Made by a program: the position numbers and the translations under genes. Shown piece by piece: positions 59,085 to 64,000 of a stretch of DNA of 64,000 nt (position 1 is the stretch's first letter; each line of letters opens with the position of its first letter). Source of the stretch: Bryoerythrophyllum caledonicum (lineage: Eukaryota; Streptophyta; Bryopsida; Pottiales; Pottiaceae); NCBI GenBank assembly GCA_963971425.1, contig OZ020519.1:8510028-8574027 (forward strand), in the 5' to 3' direction. Under the pieces are notes generated by a model. That model made no database searches and was not told the origin of the DNA. It saw nothing but the letters and a program-made list of their open reading frames with translations.

Positions 59085-62000
59085 ATGGCTTCATCTTCTC
59101 AAGCTCCAGCGCCTTCACTTGTTTTTCTTCGTGCCAGTGGCGTGGGCGTGCCTCTTACTTGTCGTTTAGATAGTGACGGCGTCGCATCGGTGACTTCCTT
59201 GTTATTGAGTCTCAGATTCTCATTCTTGCAGGACAGTATCTACATTGAGGAAGAAGTCTACGACGAGGTAACCTCGGAGCTCACTCATACTATTGCTATG
59301 CAGGACGTTATGGACGTGGGATCGCAGAGAGTGTGGAAACTAGCCCCTGGACAGTATAGGGTTTATGGACTCTTAGATTCTGCGATCTCTACCCCAACCC
59401 ATATTATTACTCCTCATTGGTCCTCGTCATGTAGCATGCACACTCCACTCCCAACTGGAGTTAAAGTGAAGGTAGAACCTGGTATGGAGAGCGTGGTAAT
59501 CCTGTCCTCAGATGATGAGTCCCCCTCTCAGACAAGTTGTCAGCCAAAGTTTTCTACCCCACCGGCTTGTCCCCCTCGGAATACCACTCCCATGTCGTGC
59601 CCATCTAAGATTGCCACGCCGGTGTCATACCTTCCTACATCTCGTAATCCAATGTCATGCCGTCCAGGTCGCCCAATTGGCTCCCCTATACTTAGTGTTC
59701 TATGGTGCTTGAGACAGCTGCGTTCCCGTCCAGGTTGTAAGAATCCATTAAAACTTTTAGACTACGATAGAATGCGCCATGTGAAAGTAGATTATCTTCC
59801 GCACCAATTTAATGGTGATGTCATTTTTGAGCTTCCTCCTGCACAACCGTCGGCGTCATCTACTCAAGCGAAGTTCATGCATGGCATGGACAAAAGATAC
59901 GATGGACACGTGTGGACGAAGACCATCACAACGAATATCATCAATGACCACGGGCTACACTTCCGAACTTCTAAGTGTGTCGGGCATCTACGATGCGACA
60001 ATCCTGATTGTGAATTTTTGCAAAGAGACCATCGAACGGCACCGTTTAATGTTACAGAATTTGAAGGAGTTACGCTCCATCCATTTACTCCAGGTCAGGT
60101 ACCTCCTTTGGGCTCGACATTAGTTTGCAAAATCTGTCGCATGCCTCCCTCATGTCTTGCATCATGCCCTGCTATAGTTTATTATATTTCGAGCAAGCAC
60201 AATATCACACGTGCTTGTATTCATCTAGGGTCACACAACCATCCCGTAAGAGTAGGGGATTATCGAGATGTCAAGGAGCGTATCAACTCCTTAATTAGTG
60301 ATCAAATTCAGAGAACCCCTCTTGCCACTAAAAGTTCTATAGTTTTAGAGGCGAGTAAGGACCTCGTGGGAGAGTTCTTGTTGCGCGAAGAGGACGATCC
60401 AGAGAGAGTGCTTAGTTTTGAGGAGTTAGTTCCAATGTTAGATAAGTGCAAGGACATGGGATCTCCAAGTATTCGTAACAAAGTGGTTTCATTTCGGTAC
60501 CTTAAGAAGTATGGCGTATTAGATAGCATCACGAGGTTACGGGGACTTAGCAATTGGGCATTTCTTCAGAAGAACATGTTTCCAGGTCAAGGTGATGATT
60601 CAGAAAAGGTATTTGTCTTCAAGATGTCAGAAGTTGGACCAGGTTCTGGCGTGGATTTGGTGAAGCGTATGCAAAAAGGCGGTGACCTAGAACATGCATG
60701 GTTGATGTTTGATCACGTTAAACGTATAAAGCAGTGGACAACCATGGCATGCCATGTGTATGACGCCACCTACTGTCGTGTCATGAGCATTGCATGCTGT
60801 GATATGCAGTCGGAGGATGCGACAGCGCAGATGTTATTTTGGAAAAATCTAAACGCTGTGATGGCTCGACATGGACTTCCCTCACCACAATTCAAAGGAT
60901 TTATGGCCGACAGTGCCCAAGCTAATTGGAATGCTGTTCGGATTATCTACGGTAGCGGCAACAAGGACGAAGTGATGGTGGATAGAGAGCGCACGTGTCA
61001 ATTCCATTGGGCACAATCGATGGTGAAGCATTCTGACAAGTACATCATCGAAGGACCTCTACGAGAACAACACAAGGCACTTTGCCAACAATACAGGAAG
61101 GCCAACACAATGGAAGAGGCTAAGAGATTATATCAATCTATTCGTGCATGGTGGGCTTCCTCAGGAGCTGTCTCGGAAAGCGGGTTTCAGCACCTTGATC
61201 TTTGGTTGGCATTCTGGCACTTTCGTTATCGACAGTGGGGTGGATTCATGACTCAGGTATTTTTTCTTTGTACATGTACCATCTCGGTTCTTTTACATAT
61301 AATCCCCGTAGTAAACGTGCATGATTGTGTACAGAACATGTCTGAAGATGAACTCGCGGAGATGCCTTCTTGTAATCTTGCTGAATCCATCCACAACAAG
61401 TGGAAGCAAGCTTCGGGCAATAACGGTGGAGATTTGTACGTCGCAACCGTAGATGATTACGTCCGGGCATTTCTTCAAGTGGTTAATTATTATCAGTTTC
61501 TGAAAGGTAGTGCTGGAGGGACAGGTCCAAGCAAAGAAGAGTTGAAGCTTCGTGCTGCCGAACGAAGAGCCCAAAAGACGGGCGATCCACGAGTTCTAGG
61601 CGATCCCATGATGGATATGCCGGGGGCAAATGAATTTTGTACGCGTGATTCTTATATGCAGGGCGAGGAAGTGTTTGGCACACACAAGCGCAAAGCCAAT
61701 TTACCACTTGGGGCCGACGACGAATCACATCGTCCCGATAGGGTAAACTTTTCTCATCCTCGGTACTCCTCTAGACGACTTCGAACGTCATCTATACCTC
61801 TGCCGATTATTGATGAAAATGATGGTGTTCTAAATGAAGAGGTTTCACCATCACAAATGCCGCATCCAATTCCAAATGAGTCTTTAGTATGTAGGGCTGG
61901 AATTCGTCCTGTTACAGCAATACAAGAGACCCATGCCAATCCAACGCAGTGGCATATTGCTCGAGTACCGGCCAACTCAGCTAAGAAGTGTTGGGCACAA

Positions 62001-62798
62001 CGTGGGGGTATTAGAAAGAAATGCACGGAGAGGATTGTGAGACGAGGAAAGTCAACTCCTGCACCTACCTACACTGGTACATTTGAATGTAGAGCAAAGA
62101 AAGTCTATGAATCCACAGACTTCTACTTCTGCAACGACGACATCGACCGTTGTGTGAAAGGTCAAAGACGTCCATGGGTTTGTGGGGAGAAGCCTCCTAT
62201 CCCAGACGTTTGGCCAGTTATAATTGGCACGAATCTCACTCGCGTTGAGATTGTGGACTTACAACTAGCCGGATTTCAACTCCCACAGAAGGAACAAATA
62301 TCTCCGAGGCGCCTCTTTTCAACAGGCAGGCTACCATTGGACCTAAATTCCGTTTCCATCCCCGAATATCCTGATAAATATCCTGCGAAAAGGAGTGGGA
62401 AGAATTTGAAGCGCTCTTCCGCCAAGCCGAATACGAATCAAAGACGGTCAATGGGATCAGCCGAACTCCTCACCGCATTGATTACTTCCGTGCGCATGGT
62501 TCCACATCCTGGCTTCGGATGCATCATCACACTCAACTCAAGTACCCTCCCACATGAGACATCGTATACAATCACGGTGAGCGCGTTTCCCCATTGTACA
62601 TGCCCAGCCTTTACGAAGACCATGAACGAATTTCGTGGACGGAGTCCGTTCACATATTGCAAGCATTTGTACTATATTTTCTTGAAGATTTGTAAACTTC
62701 AACCCAACGTCCATTTCTTCATTCATGCACCCACCTTCAGCTTCAACGAGGTGAAACTCGTTCTTGAAAGTGGCATTCTTGCACATTCTCGAATTTAG
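59085..62798 (+). CDS. MULE-type (MURA-like) transposase with SWIM zinc finger
   Basis: One uninterrupted frame of 1,237 codons from an ATG in good plant context (GCCATGGCT). The N-terminal 200 residues are Ser/Pro/Thr-rich with CPP/CPS repeats. A Cys/His cluster at about 300-385 (CVGHLRCDNPDCEF, CKICRMPPSC) resembles the zinc-binding domain before MULE transposases. Catalytic residues: D560 (VYDATYC), D609 (FMADSAQAN) and E767 (CNLAESIHNKWKQ), with a CxxxH block (RTCQFHW) between. The SWIM finger is near the end: C1171-x-C1173 ... C1192-x-H1194 (HCTCPAF, YCKHLYY). A 78-nt GT-AG intron probably lies inside. MULE transposases cut and paste DNA; FAR1/FHY3-type genes are domesticated relatives. 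An intact long frame means a recent or conserved gene. Confidence 0.85.
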   Translation: MASSSQAPAPSLVFLRASGVGVPLTCRLDSDGVASVTSLLLSLRFSFLQDSIYIEEEVYDEVTSELTHTIAMQDVMDVGSQRVWKLAPGQYRVYGLLDSAISTPTHIITPHWSSSCSMHTPLPTGVKVKVEPGMESVVILSSDDESPSQTSCQPKFSTPPACPPRNTTPMSCPSKIATPVSYLPTSRNPMSCRPGRPIGSPILSVLWCLRQLRSRPGCKNPLKLLDYDRMRHVKVDYLPHQFNGDVIFELPPAQPSASSTQAKFMHGMDKRYDGHVWTKTITTNIINDHGLHFRTSKCVGHLRCDNPDCEFLQRDHRTAPFNVTEFEGVTLHPFTPGQVPPLGSTLVCKICRMPPSCLASCPAIVYYISSKHNITRACIHLGSHNHPVRVGDYRDVKERINSLISDQIQRTPLATKSSIVLEASKDLVGEFLLREEDDPERVLSFEELVPMLDKCKDMGSPSIRNKVVSFRYLKKYGVLDSITRLRGLSNWAFLQKNMFPGQGDDSEKVFVFKMSEVGPGSGVDLVKRMQKGGDLEHAWLMFDHVKRIKQWTTMACHVYDATYCRVMSIACCDMQSEDATAQMLFWKNLNAVMARHGLPSPQFKGFMADSAQANWNAVRIIYGSGNKDEVMVDRERTCQFHWAQSMVKHSDKYIIEGPLREQHKALCQQYRKANTMEEAKRLYQSIRAWWASSGAVSESGFQHLDLWLAFWHFRYRQWGGFMTQVFFLCTCTISVLLHIIPVVNVHDCVQNMSEDELAEMPSCNLAESIHNKWKQASGNNGGDLYVATVDDYVRAFLQVVNYYQFLKGSAGGTGPSKEELKLRAAERRAQKTGDPRVLGDPMMDMPGANEFCTRDSYMQGEEVFGTHKRKANLPLGADDESHRPDRVNFSHPRYSSRRLRTSSIPLPIIDENDGVLNEEVSPSQMPHPIPNESLVCRAGIRPVTAIQETHANPTQWHIARVPANSAKKCWAQRGGIRKKCTERIVRRGKSTPAPTYTGTFECRAKKVYESTDFYFCNDDIDRCVKGQRRPWVCGEKPPIPDVWPVIIGTNLTRVEIVDLQLAGFQLPQKEQISPRRLFSTGRLPLDLNSVSIPEYPDKYPAKRSGKNLKRSSAKPNTNQRRSMGSAELLTALITSVRMVPHPGFGCIITLNSSTLPHETSYTITVSAFPHCTCPAFTKTMNEFRGRSPFTYCKHLYYIFLKICKLQPNVHFFIHAPTFSFNEVKLVLESGILAHSRI
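61257..61334 (+). other. Probable in-frame 78-nt intron in the MULE gene
   Basis: ATGACTCAG|GTATTTTTTC and GTGTACAG|AACATG frame a T-rich 78-nt stretch that happens to be open. Its translation (VFFLCTCTISVLLHIIPVVN) is a hydrophobic insert between MTQ and NMSEDE, just before the catalytic Glu, where an insert is not expected. Removing it keeps the frame and gives a 1,211-residue protein. Confidence 0.65.
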
Positions 62799-62832
62799 AA
62801 TAGAATAGCTACTTCTATTATTTTTGTAAGGC

Positions 62833-63241
62833 GTACTCTTTCGGAAATGAGAAGGTACATGATTGTCTATTTCAAATACACTGTACTCAAAAATTTTAAG
62901 TGCGAAAGATCAAGAATCGTTTGTTATACTTTATGGTAGTCTACTATGTTATTTCCATATTGCATGATACCTATTATAAGAAATGTACCCTCTCGGAAAC
63001 GAGAGGGTACGTGCTCATTTTTCTCCTTTACGTGCTTTAAAATCAATAGTTTTCTAGGAATTGGAGATATGTAGCGTCTCGGTTCCGAGAGGGTACATCA
63101 CCAACGCGGTTACCTATTTTGTAAGAACAACTATTTTTAGTTGTGTACACTCTTGTTTCCAGGAAGGTACCTCGTTATATTTTTCCCACTTTGGATGCTA
63201 CCTATTTTTAGAAATGTACCCTCTCGTTTCCGAGAGGGTAC
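62833..63241. repeat. Series of GGTAC...GTACC palindromes downstream of the MULE gene
   Basis: Five palindromes of about 26 bp at 62,833, 62,985, 63,074, 63,145 and 63,216. The best have the form GTACCCTCTCG-GAAA or TTTC-CGAGAGGGTAC. The last three are spaced 71 bp. Their core CTCTCG...CGAGAG is the same as in the copy B intron array. They lie 35-450 bp after the MULE stop codon. Confidence 0.85.
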
Positions 63242-63468
63242 TTGCTCATTTTAATTTGGCGATACAACTTTTCCTTAAATTTGAGAGGGTCAATCTACTG
63301 GAGCATGAGAAGAATAAGAATAAGAAGAAAAAAAAATGAAGAGGAAGAGAAATAGAAACAAAAATGGGTGGAAGAAGAAGAAGAATAAGATGGAAAAAAA
63401 ATGAAGAGGAGGAGAAATAGAAACAAAAATGGGAGGAAGAAGAGGAAGAAGAAGAAGAGGACGAAAAA

Positions 63469-63960
63469 GAAGAAGAAGAAGAAGAAGAAGAAGAAGAAGA
63501 AGAAGAAGAAGAAGAAGAAGAAGAAGAAGAAGAAGAAGAAGAAGAAGAAGAAGAAGAAGAAGAAGAAGAAGAAGAAGAAGAAGAAGAAGAAGAAGAAGAA
63601 GAAGAAGAAGAAGAAGAAGAAGAAGAAGAAGAAGAAGAAGAAGAAGAAGAAGAAGAAGAAGAAGAAGAAGAAGAAGAAGAAGAAGAAGAAGAAGAAGAAG
63701 AAGAAGAAGAAGAAGAAGAAGAAGAAGAAGAAGAAGAAGAAGAAGAAGAAGAAGAAGAAGAAGAAGAAGAAGAAGAAGAAGAAGAAGAAGAAGAAGAAGA
63801 AGAAGAAGAAGAAGAAGAAGAAGAAGAAGAAGAAGAAGAAGAAGAAGAAGAAGAAGAAGAAGAAGAAGAAGAAGAAGAAGAAGAAGAAGAAGAAGAAGAA
63901 GAAGAAGAAGAAGAAGAAGAAGAAGAAGAAGAAGAAGAAGAAGAAGAAGAAGAAGAAGAA
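63469..63960. repeat. (GAA)164 trinucleotide tract
   Basis: A perfect run of 164 GAA units, preceded by impure GGAAGAAGA and followed by (AATAGAAG) variants up to the window edge. Long open frames across it (poly-Lys, poly-Arg) are artefacts. Confidence 0.98.
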
Positions 63961-64000
63961 TAGAAGAAGAATAGAAGAATAGAAGAAGAATAGAAGAATA

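Noticed and set aside
63401..63982. Poly-Lys and poly-Arg open frames
   Set aside because: Translation of the GAA tract only.

Overview
This window looks like repeat-rich nuclear DNA of a land plant, most likely a seedless one (bryophyte, lycophyte or fern grade) or a close streptophyte relative. Support comes from a CYP71-clan-type cytochrome P450 end, GT-AG introns, plant-type CCCTAAA telomeric repeats inside the sequence, a MULE transposase with a SWIM finger, short Helitron-like elements, tRNA-derived SINE-like repeats and a LINE. No operons, CRISPR arrays, rRNA genes or convincing tRNA genes were seen. The species cannot be fixed from the sequence alone.

Layout. 1-0.45 kb: 3' end of a P450 gene. 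3.3-14.4 kb: A/C-rich, G-poor DNA holding a decayed LINE. It carries a textbook 2A ribosome-skipping peptide, an APE-type endonuclease, a reverse transcriptase, RNase H, and a C-terminal CCHC plus PD-(D/E)xK-like (restriction-like) endonuclease. That dual-endonuclease plan is known from the Dualen/RandI clade. 15-25 kb: satellites, minisatellites and a chain of Helitron-like elements set in (TA)n tracts. 25.6-27.1 kb: a broken JmjC-like gene. 27-36 kb: mostly featureless AT-rich DNA with a SINE-like repeat.

36.5-41 kb and 51.2-57.3 kb hold two minus-strand paralogues of one multi-exon family. Each has a ParB-like domain followed by a beta-class N6/N4 DNA methyltransferase fold whose catalytic DPPY-type motif is replaced. 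The right copy (B) joins from eight exons into one 1,348-codon frame broken by a single TAG. The left copy (A) has at least four in-frame stops. Intron 4 of copy B is filled by an array of about 129-bp palindromic units whose two halves lie in opposite orientation.

59.1-62.8 kb: an intact, long MULE-type transposase gene. Just downstream is a series of palindromes sharing the core of the intron array, then a 164-unit (GAA)n tract.

No pathway links the genes. The window is mainly a record of mobile-element activity around one P450 gene and a little-known ParB/methyltransferase-like family. Exon models are read from splice signals and paralogue comparison by eye. Domain calls rest on recognised motifs, not on searches.
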